The notes under the pieces were generated by a model. It was given only the letters and a program-made list of their open reading frames with translations. It did no database searches and was not told where the DNA came from. A stretch of DNA of 24,359 bases from Reticulitermes lucifugus. Its lineage: Eukaryota > Arthropoda > Insecta > Blattodea > Rhinotermitidae. Location of the stretch: NCBI GenBank assembly GCA_026260175.1, contig JAKCWW010002652.1, forward strand, positions 1-24,359, in the 5' to 3' direction. The number at the start of each line of letters is the position of its first letter. Position 1 is the first letter of the stretch. This document shows, piece by piece, positions 1 through 8,720 of this stretch. Made by a program: the position numbers and the translations under genes.

Positions 1-1191
1 ATTATAGGCATGTGAAATGTTTTTATGGGGAGCGGAGTGTACTGCCTGTTGTACGGTGATGAGAACTGAATAGCAAGTAAAAATGCACGGTGAAAGTAAT
101 ATAAAATTTACTCCAGTGTTCGTTTTCCCACATATATAATCAGGGTTTCACAAATTCCAAGTGCCAGGTTGTCGTGGAAACTAAATTTTGTACAGTGGCA
201 CCTAATATTTGTGGGTCCTCAGTATGGAACCAGCTTCATGTCACCCTTCTGGCAGATAGAACTTTGAGGTGGTTCCTAGATTTTTGGAAAAAATCTGTGC
301 ACCCATGTATAACAGTTACAAAAACAGAGCCTCCTAAAAACCCAAAGCAACTTTCTGGACATGCTGTACTTTCGTATCAGAATACTCTATGGATATCCAA
401 GTTTTAAAAAATGACACATCTGCCACATCTCTATTTTACCACACACTATTCCACTGTGGTCGTTCTTTTAAGCATTTTTCTTCACATGAATAAGAGACAT
501 CATCATGCTTCATAATGACAAAGAAAGTAAACAACATGTTGTCTTTTAAGCAGGAAAATACAGTGTATGGAACATGCTGGTTTGTCATATAAGATTTTCA
601 AAAGACCAGTGCATGACTAGGTTCTACAATAACTTTATAACCTTACACACTGCACTGCATGAAACTTCACAAGGAATCCTAGATTCATCACCTCCGTTTC
701 TGTACCAAATTCCATTTAAACGAGAAATGCATGTTAAGTACTCAGACTGATCTGACATGAAATGCCAGCTATAATCACTTCTCATTCTTGTACCATTAGA
801 GTCTACACCTCACCATAACAAAGATTTGCACTACACACTGACAAAAACCTCAGCAATGAAATTATCAATAATGCAATCATGTGCTGTCAAATATTCATAC
901 ATTAAACATGACACAAAACACATATAAATCTGACAGCAACATTCTAAATTATCCCTTCCTATTTTTAATCCTGTTGTGCTGTGAACATATTTGACTTTAA
1001 CAGCTAAAAATAAAGTGTTTCTGTTATGTAAATTTCACTTTGCATCTGGCATAGCTGGCACAGTACATAGCCAGGGTAGACAGCAGCACACTAATATGCA
1101 ACTCACATACTACAGTGCCATTATTTTAAATGATCCCAAACTGCTCTTCACGTCCCGTCAGGTCGCTTATGCCGTACATCAAGTCCGTGCC
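1..1191. other. Non-coding AT-rich stretch, possibly 3' UTR
   Basis: No reading frame here looks like a protein; the short open frames have random composition. If the candidate terminal exon at 1192-1283 is real, this would be the 3' UTR of that minus-strand gene. A minus-strand ATTAAA-type poly(A) signal can be read at 964-969. The interval 1148-1190 is locally richer in CpG than its surroundings. I see no repeat structure in it. Confidence 0.3.
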
Positions 1192-1283
1192 CTAGCTTTT
1201 TCCACACCGCTTATTAGAGAGGCTGCAAGGTCCCTGTGACTCATCTGCAGACACTGCAGTAAAATCTGTGATATCCACCACCT
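1192..1283 (-). CDS. Candidate terminal coding exon, unidentified gene (low confidence)
   Basis: On the minus strand a good splice acceptor (a pyrimidine-rich run ending TCCCAG) sits just above 1283. Downstream, one frame reads EVVDITDFTAVSADESQ and stops at TAG (1192-1194). A second frame, entered two bases later through the next AG, also stays open for about 35 codons and ends at TGA further down, outside these coordinates. That second frame is the one whose phase matches the exon at 5460-5565. Several frames are therefore open and I cannot tell which, if any, is used. The protein is not recognised. It could be a real last exon of the minus-strand gene starting at 5691 or a chance open segment. 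Confidence 0.22.
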
Positions 1284-1685
1284 CTGGGACCAAAGAGTTG
1301 CCAGGTATCACAACTTTACAACAGATATCAGAACGTCATGCCTAATGTGTATCTCAGTGTACCTAGCACCCTCAAGGACAGGCCTAACCTAATCTGTCAC
1401 TTGATATCCTGTCCTGTTTTCCTTGCTGAACTTTCTGTTCCTTTTACACCACAACTTAAGTAACAAGGTGCACATATAGTATAAAAAAACAGAACACCAA
1501 TTTACACAGATTTACACACACATCTTGGTGTCACCACCTTCACTGTTCACTTATATACATAATATATTACCATGTAAATAGTCTTGCTTGGGCAACTTAA
1601 TATAATACAATAATATAACACAAAGGTTAATGCAAAAGTGAACTATAATGGGGTTTCTTTATGTTATATATACCGTGCATTTTGA

Positions 1686-1831
1686 TAATTAATTATATTT
1701 CAATCCAACAAATGCACTACACTTTCTTTCATACATATGTTTCGGCACACCTTGTGCCAAAACATATGTAGGGGCAAGAAATCACTGAAAGAAAGTGTAG
1801 TGCATTTGTTGGATTGAAATATAATTAATTA
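1686..1831. repeat. Near-perfect long hairpin (inverted repeat)
   Basis: The outer arms 1686-1731 and 1786-1831 are exact reverse complements over 46 bases. Directly inside them, 1732-1749 pairs with 1753-1770 with a single mismatch around a 3-base loop (CCT, 1750-1752). The only asymmetry is a 15-base bulge at 1771-1785. The right outer arm runs on into (AATT)n at 1822-1840. The whole would fold as a stem of about 64 base pairs. It may be a foldback transposon, a recent inverted duplication of a dispersed repeat, or a hairpin-RNA source if transcribed. No protein is encoded. Confidence 0.9.
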
Positions 1832-2675
1832 ATTAATTATAATGGGGTTTGTCATCAATTTACTGGTTAATCGAGATTTCGGGATCATCCAATGCCAAAT
1901 ATAAAAGAAATTTTACTGTATATGGATTTCTGTATGATACTTATGCTAAATACTGAAGCTACAAGAAGTGGCAACATAAATTTAGAACAAACTTTCTGGA
2001 TATGCCAGTTCCAATACGTGAAAGGTTCCATTTTGGACAGTGCAAGAACTCCCAGAAGACATACACTGACTAGGAAACAACTTAATAAAATTGGTGATTA
2101 AAGACATTTCAAAGAAAATCTTTGGTGTGACTTGTACAGCCAAGAGGTGTGTCTGCATCACTGCCATGAAATAAAGAAAGCTGCATTTAAATCCACATGA
2201 CAACTGCGGTTCACAAACTCTATATGACACAGACTGTGAAGTACTCTTCTGAACAGGCACCTTCAGTGGGTGTATGCTAAAAAAAACTGAGTCAACACTT
2301 GTTCTGTTAGCAATGAATCTTGATTTCATCTCAGCAGATACATGATCTCTCAGAATAACAGCTGCTGGTCCACAGAAAATCCCATATTAATCAACAGGAT
2401 GTCATTACATGCTCTAAAGATTCATGTGAGGTGCATTATAAGCACAACTGGGATTACCGTGCCCACTTTCCTCTGAGACCATTAATTCTTCCTGGTATTT
2501 AACACATATTCTGACATTATTTTTTGAACATTTATCCAATTACAAGGGAACATGCACTGCTTCTCAGCAAGATAATGCACTAGCTCACACCGCAAACCAT
2601 TTCCAGTACCATCTTTAAATATGGTGTGTAAAAAATTACAGTAACTGCAATGCATCAAAATGAAATGTGTGAACA

Positions 2676-2698
2676 CCCCCCCCCACCCTCCCACCATT
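2676..2698. repeat. C-rich low-complexity tract
   Basis: A run of nine C residues is followed by CCCTCCCACC. It is low complexity only, with no further signal around it. Confidence 0.8.
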
Positions 2699-3440
2699 TA
2701 TGGCAAAATAAGAATAGCTTTGATTGCTATCCTGGCTGTTGTAATGTAAAATGGTCTGAGTGTGGGAAAATGCATGGGGAAATTTAATCAATGTCCCTGC
2801 ACAAATGAAAACTGATAAGACACAATAATCAGGCAAAGGCACAGTACATGCAGTCTCTTAAAAACACCGCAACTGAGGTGTCACTTTTTACAGATATAAC
2901 ACTGCAAAAGATGCTCATTTCCATCTGAATATACGGGAATCAACTACCACTGTTCCAGCAGGACCATTTGCTCACATCATTTGTAAATAATTCAACCTCA
3001 TTAAACACGCATCTCACTATAAGTCATTAGAGGAGCCATCAGCCACAATAACAGATGATCTACTTCCATTAATTTACATCTAAAAAATCTAGGAACCACC
3101 TATAATCCTGGTCTTCTTTATAGCAAGTACTACTCAACTAGCACGCTTAACTTTATCACACACACAGTCTTAAAACTTTCTAGCCTTTCATAACACATAT
3201 GTCACTTTGTACTGGTAAAATTCCATGAATATTCTACTTAAGTACTACTTTTCTGATATTCACAACAGGTACCCACATTTTGTGGCGCTCATAAAAACCC
3301 CTGCAATTCTGAGAATTACAAAATGCCACAAGTGTACATTACGTACACTGTCAGGTACATAAATACACAGCACCATGTTCAAAGCCTGCCTATTTTAGTT
3401 AGATGCTAGAAGATATTCTTACAAGGAAGACAGTTTGATT

Positions 3441-3454
3441 TTGAAAGTCATGGT
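3441..3454. repeat. SINE target-site duplication, left copy
   Basis: The sequence ttgaaagtcatggt is repeated exactly at 3745-3758 on the other side of the SINE. Part of its last bases could also be read as the start of the GGTAAA tail. Confidence 0.85.
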
Positions 3455-3744
3455 AAAGGTAAAGGTAAAGTTCACCCTAGAACAGGCCACGAAGGCCCAG
3501 AGGGGGAGTAGAGGTATAGTTCTACTCTTTCTTTAACCCTGGCACTAGATGAGGGTGGGTGGTCAACACCACACCCCAGCTGCTTTACCCCCAGGAAATA
3601 GACCAGGTACACATTGTATAGGAGGCTGGGTTGGCCCCTAGGGCCAATCTGGGCGTCTGCAAAAAATCTCGCCCCGACCTGGACTCCATCCCCAGACTGT
3701 CCGGCCCGTAGCGAGTCGCTATACCGACTGAGCTATCCCAGCCC
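3455..3744 (-). mobile_element. tRNA-derived SINE, copy 1, with target-site duplication
   Basis: Read on the minus strand from 3744, the element opens with a tRNA-like head. It contains TAGCTCAGTCGG, an exact match to the RNA polymerase III A-box consensus TRGCNNAGYNGG. The B-box position is degenerate (GGATGGAGTCC). The 3' end is a short tandem tail of TTTACC units (plus strand GGTAAA, 3451-3470). The body is bounded by a perfect 14-bp direct repeat, ttgaaagtcatggt, at 3441-3454 and 3745-3758, which marks LINE-assisted insertion. A second copy in the same orientation lies at 17921-18220. Tail tRNA-SINEs of termites (Talua/Talub type) are a possible affiliation, but this is not checked. Confidence 0.88.
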
Positions 3745-3758
3745 TTGAAAGTCATGGT
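3745..3758. repeat. SINE target-site duplication, right copy
   Basis: This is an exact copy of 3441-3454, immediately outside the tRNA-like head of the SINE. Confidence 0.85.
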
Positions 3759-4012
3759 GGTTATGGTAAATGAGAAGACTTGTGGGAAATACAGGACTGA
3801 AATTCAGAACTTTTATCATCAATAAAAGACATCTCCACATAATGTAAATGTACAGCATTCTCAGAAAAATTTATTCTACTTTTACTTTAAGCTCTGAGAC
3901 TCAATTTAAATGCTTCTTTAATACCTAACCTGTTGTCAAATTGAGATTTCTATGCCTTTTTGCACTAATACAGAACAGTGGCATGAGTGATTAATCTTGT
4001 GATACTTAATCT

Positions 4013-4139
4013 TTAACCCTTCAATGATGTTGAGGTTTAAATTCCAACTACTGCCCAGGATGGAGAGGTTATAAATCTGCAGTACCCTTAATTGCATTCA
4101 AGACCACACAGTGCACAGAGGCTGGCACTGAAGGGTTAT
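4013..4139. mobile_element. piggyBac-like MITE candidate
   Basis: Terminal inverted repeats CCCTTCAATG (4017-4026) and CACTGAAGGG (4126-4135) match at 9 of 10 positions. The left end is preceded by TTAA (4013-4016), the target of piggyBac-superfamily elements. The right end is followed by TTAT, one change from TTAA. Termini beginning CCC next to TTAA fit that superfamily. The 119-bp body has no coding potential. With termini this short, chance is not excluded. Confidence 0.45.
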
Positions 4140-5459
4140 TAATCCTTGTACACTAACACCTTTAAATGCTACTATTTCTTTACCCAAAGCAATAGAGGCC
4201 TATTCCTTTATAAAAATGGTGATTTATTTACAATATACACTTTTGTGGCTGTTTTATACACTTCACATGTCTTTAGACATTTCACACCAGTGCCAGCAAT
4301 GTTAGGCTTGGAGGTTTTATTTGTCAGACATACCCAAGACACATGAAAAAATAATAACATTTAATGCAACAGGGTTAGGATTCCAGGTTTAATTTTAATG
4401 ACAGAAACTGAATCCATGGATCCCAACACGCATTATAAAACAGACTATGATCCAGAAAGACCATCCTTTCATATAATCAGCAAGGTTAGATACTGAAGTT
4501 TCATTTTACTGATACTCAAGTTAAACAAAAACATTTATGCCAAGAAGGCTAGGCTACGAGGTTCTAGTTTACAAACAAAGATTTAAGAAGTGAGATGACT
4601 ATACCCAAGCATCCTAGATACTTTGCTTACTTTACCTTGACAATAGTCACATACATTACAGTCACCATCTATGCTGACAACTCTCTTTTCATATGTCTTC
4701 TATTAGAACCAATGCAAACACCAGGCCATAATTACAGGTCCATATATTGACTATACTGACATGTTCAGTCATAAATACTGTTTCTCACATACAAATTATA
4801 GACTCTGAGGTATGGTGCATGTAGAATTGCAAACACATTTGAATTACTACATAACTTACCCATTCTCCTATTCTGTAGTTGATCCCACTATTTTTATTTC
4901 ACTGCTTATGTATTAAAACTGTCTAGCCAATCCATAAACGCTATATCAACCTATCAGTCGATTCAGTATATATTCCACTTCTTTTAAAAAGCAATGTGTA
5001 AACTGTACATTAGCTAAAGTGCGCAAAGAATCCCATACAATGAAGAGCTGCATCACAAATAATGTTGTGGAATAAGGATCCATGGCCACATCTGCATTTT
5101 AACTTCTTATAGTACATGTTTATTCTTTTGAGTACAAGAGTCAAGATACATAGGCGAAGTGAAAAAGGAAAATGCAGCACTAATTTTTACATAAATTTGT
5201 AGTAGGACAAAGAGCCATACATAACCTCAACATCTGAGAATTCTGTAGGAAACATAATTGAAACATCATTCGGAAAGTCCTGGAAATCATGAAGCTAAAC
5301 TCCTACATTCTAGCTAAACATTCAAATAATTCTCTGTAATTACCGTGCATTAAAATACTGTAAACAGAAACTAACCTCATCAAGTTTCACAGTGATACAA
5401 ATGTTGACATGGATAAATGTGTGAAACCTGTTGGATTTATTACAAAACCTGTCACTCAC

Positions 5460-5565
5460 CGCATCCTGTTTGAGTGGGACCGAGATGGCTCATCAGCTTC
5501 TCTGTTTTTATTTCCTTTCGCTTTCGCATTTCGGTGACGTTTCTTCTTTGCCTGAATAGCAAGTA
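5460..5565 (-). CDS. Second coding exon of an unidentified minus-strand gene
   Basis: The exon is bounded on the minus strand by a strong acceptor (CTCGTTTGCAG, ending at 5566) and a strong donor (GCG|GTGAGT, intron starting at 5459). In the frame inherited from the ATG exon at 5655-5691 it completes a split valine codon. It then encodes a very basic segment, AKKKRHRNAKAKGNKNREAD, which looks like a nuclear localisation signal, followed by a Ser/Arg/His-rich stretch. It ends two bases into a codon. A second frame is also open through the whole exon, but it lacks a start in the upstream exon. I do not recognise the protein. Confidence 0.5.
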
Positions 5566-5654
5566 CTGCAAACGAGAATGCCACAACATAATCTTCAATT
5601 TCCACAGTACAATGTTGAAGCAAATAACAGGAGTGTTCATTACATTTCACCTAC

Positions 5655-5691
5655 CTCGCCGATTCACATCATTTCTTTTAACAGTGTTCAT
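5655..5691 (-). CDS. First coding exon of an unidentified minus-strand gene
   Basis: On the minus strand an ATG at 5691 has A at -3, and an in-frame TGA lies a few codons upstream, so this is a natural start. It encodes MNTVKRNDVNRR plus one base, then reaches the donor GCGAG|GTAGGT. The 89-nt interval 5566-5654 begins GT and ends TTTGCAG, like a short intron. Joining the two exons keeps the frame open for 47 codons plus two bases, after which the gene continues leftwards. Together they give a small, basic N-terminus. The gene is not identified, and cDNA evidence would be needed to call it real. Confidence 0.48.
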
Positions 5692-5699
5692 ATTTAATA

Positions 5700-6250
5700 C
5701 AATGCCTCAAATATTATACTTCACTTACGCTACAACCACTATTACCATCACACCCTACCACCTTCGTACTAGTATCCCTGGTTTCTACGCTGATTATTAT
5801 TATTATGAACTAGAGTCAAACTGAAAGGATCAGCTACACGACCCACTGGATCACGGGTAAGGATTCAAAGTCACGTAGCACAGTAATCCGTGCCATGGCG
5901 TCATTCATGTTACCGGCTAGTTCATAAACACGGTTCACATACAAACGCACAAAAGTTCGAATATAATGCTCTGAACCGCGTATTTACAACATCCGTGACA
6001 TACATCTTTAAGCAGGCATACACCACCTTTTCCTTTTCATTAGATGTTTGTACACAGCAAAACAATAAGCCATTCGAAATCATTTACACAATCGAGATTC
6101 ATATTATAAATTTACTTCTTGTTATCATCCATTTGAGTAACCCGTAAGTTTTATCTGATGGAAAGCACAAACATAGCTACAGTCGCAATTAGTTACTCCT
6201 ACTCGTTAACTAGTCGAATTAAGACTTTCACTTGCATGTACACTATTGTG
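5700..6250. promoter_or_regulatory. CpG-denser region, possible promoter of the minus-strand gene
   Basis: By hand count, 5641-6000 carries roughly 18 CpG dinucleotides against about 6 in the first 360 bases of the window. In insects with gene-body methylation, unmethylated promoters often keep CpG. The region lies directly upstream of the ATG at 5691 (minus), so it is a reasonable place for its 5' UTR and promoter. I found no clear TATA box. Part of it (about 5820-5930) also resembles dispersed-repeat sequence. Confidence 0.25.
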
Positions 6251-6355
6251 GCAATTGGGTAGAGTTTGTGGAAGTATGAATTATTACAGACACTTTGGAA
6301 CCAAAATGACTTTAGAAATTAGGGTAGTGTTCACAAATTACAATCACATGTTGGT

Positions 6356-6393
6356 ACATACATACATACATACTTACATACATACATACATTC
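6356..6393. repeat. (CATA)n microsatellite, LINE tail
   Basis: Tandem acat/catac units with one interruption (actt). On the minus strand this is (ATGT)n, placed where the LINE 3' UTR ends, so it is best explained as the element's tail. Confidence 0.85.
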
Positions 6394-6990
6394 CATGGAT
6401 CCATAAGTCTCTCGAAGTGACAACTCGATGTGCAATAAGTCATAATATACAAATATACAGCTATACAGACTATAGAATTTTACATTTGAACACTATAAAC
6501 TAAAACACTATAAACGTTTTACATACCTCACTATGAACCATCTTTATACATAAAAAATTCATATACTGAGTAAAAGGAGTGTGTATTTAAGTATTTTCTT
6601 AATGCTACTTTAAATTTTGTCTTTTCATTCTTAAGACTTATGACTCAGAGGGAGCCTGCTAAAAATTCTGATACCGGCATAGAGTGTACTTTTTTTAAAA
6701 CAAGATAGGTTGGCATTTGGTCTATGCAGGTGGTGCTTATTCGTGGTGTCTATACTGTGTACAGATGAATTTGTTTGAAAATTTTCTTGATTGTTTAAAA
6801 TAAAGTTCATTAATGAAAATATATATTGACATGGAAGAGTTAAAATCTCTAATTTTTTAAATAGACTTCTGCATGGAGTTCTTGGTTGTGCACCGACCAT
6901 AATTCTGATGATTTTCTTTAGTAAAGGTTCCCCCTTTGCGAAATATTTCCACAACAAATGCTCACCAATGTTATAACAACCAAACGTATA
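6356..6990 (-). mobile_element. 5'-truncated non-LTR retrotransposon (Jockey/CR1-like) 3' end
   Basis: The minus strand encodes the C-terminal end of a LINE ORF2. Recognisable blocks are KKIIRIMVGAQPRTPCRSLF, then LEILTLPCQYIF, then HLHRPNANLSCFKKSTLYAG. These are typical of the region after the reverse transcriptase in arthropod Jockey/CR1-type elements. A stop at 6631 breaks the frame. Coding resumes one frame over (LKNEKTKFKVALRKYLNTHS) to a TAG at 6531. Above 6957 a shifted frame (SICCGNISQRGNLY) looks like more of the same protein. The 3' UTR ends in an (ATGT)n tract at 6356-6393. It is a dead copy; the family is inferred by eye. Confidence 0.78.
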
Positions 6991-7183
6991 TGCTTAAAAT
7001 TAAATATTAGAAGTAGCAAATCTACAATCATGGCTCTGAATAACAATAAACGGATTTTTATTGATGCAATTGTACTCTGTACTCTATTTTCTATGCAGCA
7101 TACTATAACAAAAGAAAAGGTAATTCCCAAGCGACTAAATTGATAACTACCTTTGTTACCGTGAACGAGGTTTTTGTTTTCAG

Positions 7184-7344
7184 AAGCGCCACAGAATCAT
7201 ACAATTCCGCTTTCAAACGTTGGCAGCATTGCTTGAATACCGTGATTACGCACTGCATTTGTTTTTAAACGGTCTTGGCTTCATCCCGAAGGTAAAGCTT
7301 GAAAGTGTTTTGACAATTGCTGTATTTTAATAAGCCGTTTCAGT
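7184..7344 (+). other. Putative 5' leader of the Squid-like gene with a possible mini-intron
   Basis: The leader is preceded by an acceptor-like TTTTTGTTTTCAG ending at 7183. A donor-like GAAG|GTAAAG occurs at 7292, and an acceptor-like CCGTTTCAG ends at 7343, one base before the ATG. If used, these would remove a 52-nt intron, which is short but not impossible for insects. The leader is also CpG-richer than its flanks. This is inference from motif shape only. Confidence 0.3.
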
Positions 7345-8181
7345 ATGGATTATTATCAAGATTATCATGAAGATCCGAGAATTATTGCAGGAAATGGGCA
7401 AGATTCTCGAGGAACTGCAGGTATTCCTGGAAGAGATGATGACCGAAAATTATTTGTAGGCGGTCTAAGTCGGCAAACTACTGATAGAGAACTTAAGGAG
7501 CATTTTGGTAAATTTGGGGAGATAGAGAGCGTCACTGTCAAAGTTGATCCCTATACAGGTCAGTCAAGAGGGTTTGCTTTCATTGTATTTGCGAATCCGA
7601 AAACTATTGATAAATTGTTGACATCAGGAGATCATTATATCAACAAAAGGAAAGTAGATCCCAAGCGGGTGTCAAAGAAAACGCAGCATGGAAAAATATT
7701 TGTTGGTGGCTTGACTCCAGACATTTCTGACGGAGATATTCGGAATTATTTCTCACAGTATGGAACAATAGTGGAAGTGCAGGCTCCATTTGATAAAGTA
7801 AAGAACCAGAGGAAGGGTTTCTGTTTTGTCACATTTGATTCCAAAAATGTTGTATATCAACTTCTGAAGTCCCCTAAGCAGTACATCAATGGCAAAGAGG
7901 TTGATGTGAAAAAGGTGAAGATTAACCCTGAAACCATGGGTATTGGAGGGCGAGGTGCTGTAAGGGGTGATGCACGTGGCTGGGGAGCAGCTCATGCCTA
8001 TGGTGGCTATGGCCACGATTATGCCACTGGGTATGGTGGTGCAGGTTATAACAGCTATGACTATGCTGGCCCATATAATGATTATTCTGGCTATGGCTAC
8101 AGCAATTCTGGTGGCATGCAAGGATATGGGAACAAACCGAGGGCAGGCAGCCGTCAGTTTCAGAGACATCAGCCATATTGA
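7345..8181 (+). CDS. Squid-like hnRNP with two RRM domains, intronless (probable retrogene)
   Basis: A 278-residue RNA-binding protein of the hnRNP A/B-D (Squid, HRP40) family, whose members bind mRNA in nucleus and cytoplasm and act in splicing, export and localisation. RRM1 spans about residues 35-107 (RNP2 KLFVGG at 35-40, RNP1 RGFAFIVF at 75-82). RRM2 spans about 117-190 (KIFVGG at 117-122, KGFCFVTF at 157-164). A Gly/Tyr-rich tail follows from 200, ending QRHQPY as in Squid proteins. The ATG has A at -3 and G at +4. Typical squid genes have introns in the coding region; this frame runs unbroken, so it is probably a retrogene, intact and therefore perhaps expressed. Residue 43 is Arg where the family has Trp in GLSW. 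Being a single-exon ordinary gene is the alternative. Confidence 0.93.
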   Translation: MDYYQDYHEDPRIIAGNGQDSRGTAGIPGRDDDRKLFVGGLSRQTTDRELKEHFGKFGEIESVTVKVDPYTGQSRGFAFIVFANPKTIDKLLTSGDHYINKRKVDPKRVSKKTQHGKIFVGGLTPDISDGDIRNYFSQYGTIVEVQAPFDKVKNQRKGFCFVTFDSKNVVYQLLKSPKQYINGKEVDVKKVKINPETMGIGGRGAVRGDARGWGAAHAYGGYGHDYATGYGGAGYNSYDYAGPYNDYSGYGYSNSGGMQGYGNKPRAGSRQFQRHQPY

Positions 8182-8720
8182 AGAGGGACATTCAGGTCTT
8201 TTGCTTATGTCAGTTTTTGCTCTATATATGTTTCTTACGTTGCACATTATATGAGCTTTCATCTGTTTTCATTTTATAAGTAATGTTAATGTATTGAATG
8301 TAACAGTACCAATAACCCACTCACTGAGTGTTTTTAATTCTGGTATATAGCAGTCACCACTGTTTTATGTGGATTCAAGTGCAGTGTTGTGTGAAATTCA
8401 TGAACAGCTGATTTAAAGAAATTTGTGTCATTATTTGAGTGAGTCCTTAAAAATTCCTCGGAAATCTCTGCTAGAACGTAACTGGGATCATGGCGCCAAG
8501 TAAGAAAATTATTCTGAAGTCATCATTGTCTTGAAGTTTTTCAACATGTGTAAGAGAATGTTTCATTTATTCACTTGAAAAAGTGATTATTGGATTTTTT
8601 TGTCCTGTTTGTTTGTCTGTCAGACAACTCTGTTTGTTAACTCAGATTCATTTGCCTATAGTGATGACTAGAATTTTGGAGACTGAATAAATATGTTACA
8701 GGTATGTAACTTACAATGTG
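8182..8720 (+). other. Likely 3' UTR of the Squid-like gene
   Basis: The sequence is AT-rich with no open frame. A canonical AATAAA poly(A) signal lies at 8686-8691, followed by a T/G-rich stretch from about 8693, which suggests cleavage near 8705. A later AATAAA at 9549-9554 followed by an A10 run at 9603-9612 is an alternative longer end, or the encoded tail of the retrocopy. Confidence 0.45.

Larger units (their letters stand above)
1284..5459 (-). other. Putative long intron or non-coding interval
   Basis: This 4.2-kb interval lies between the strong donor at 5459 (GTGAGT on the minus strand) and the candidate acceptor near 1283. It contains no convincing exon, but it does contain a hairpin (1686-1831), a C-rich tract (2676-2698), a SINE (3455-3744) and a MITE candidate (4017-4135). 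That content fits an intron. Small exons could be hidden in it; I did not find one that I can support. Confidence 0.3.

Noticed and set aside
1982-2329. 115-codon minus-strand open frame.
   Set aside because: Random composition with no splice context or homology that I recognise.
5474-5824. 116-codon plus-strand open frame opposite the unidentified minus-strand exons.
   Set aside because: It is antisense to a better-supported spliced model on the minus strand and its composition is not protein-like.
7753-8262. 169-codon minus-strand open frame over the Squid-like gene.
   Set aside because: It is a shadow of the RRM2 and Gly/Tyr-rich coding sequence.
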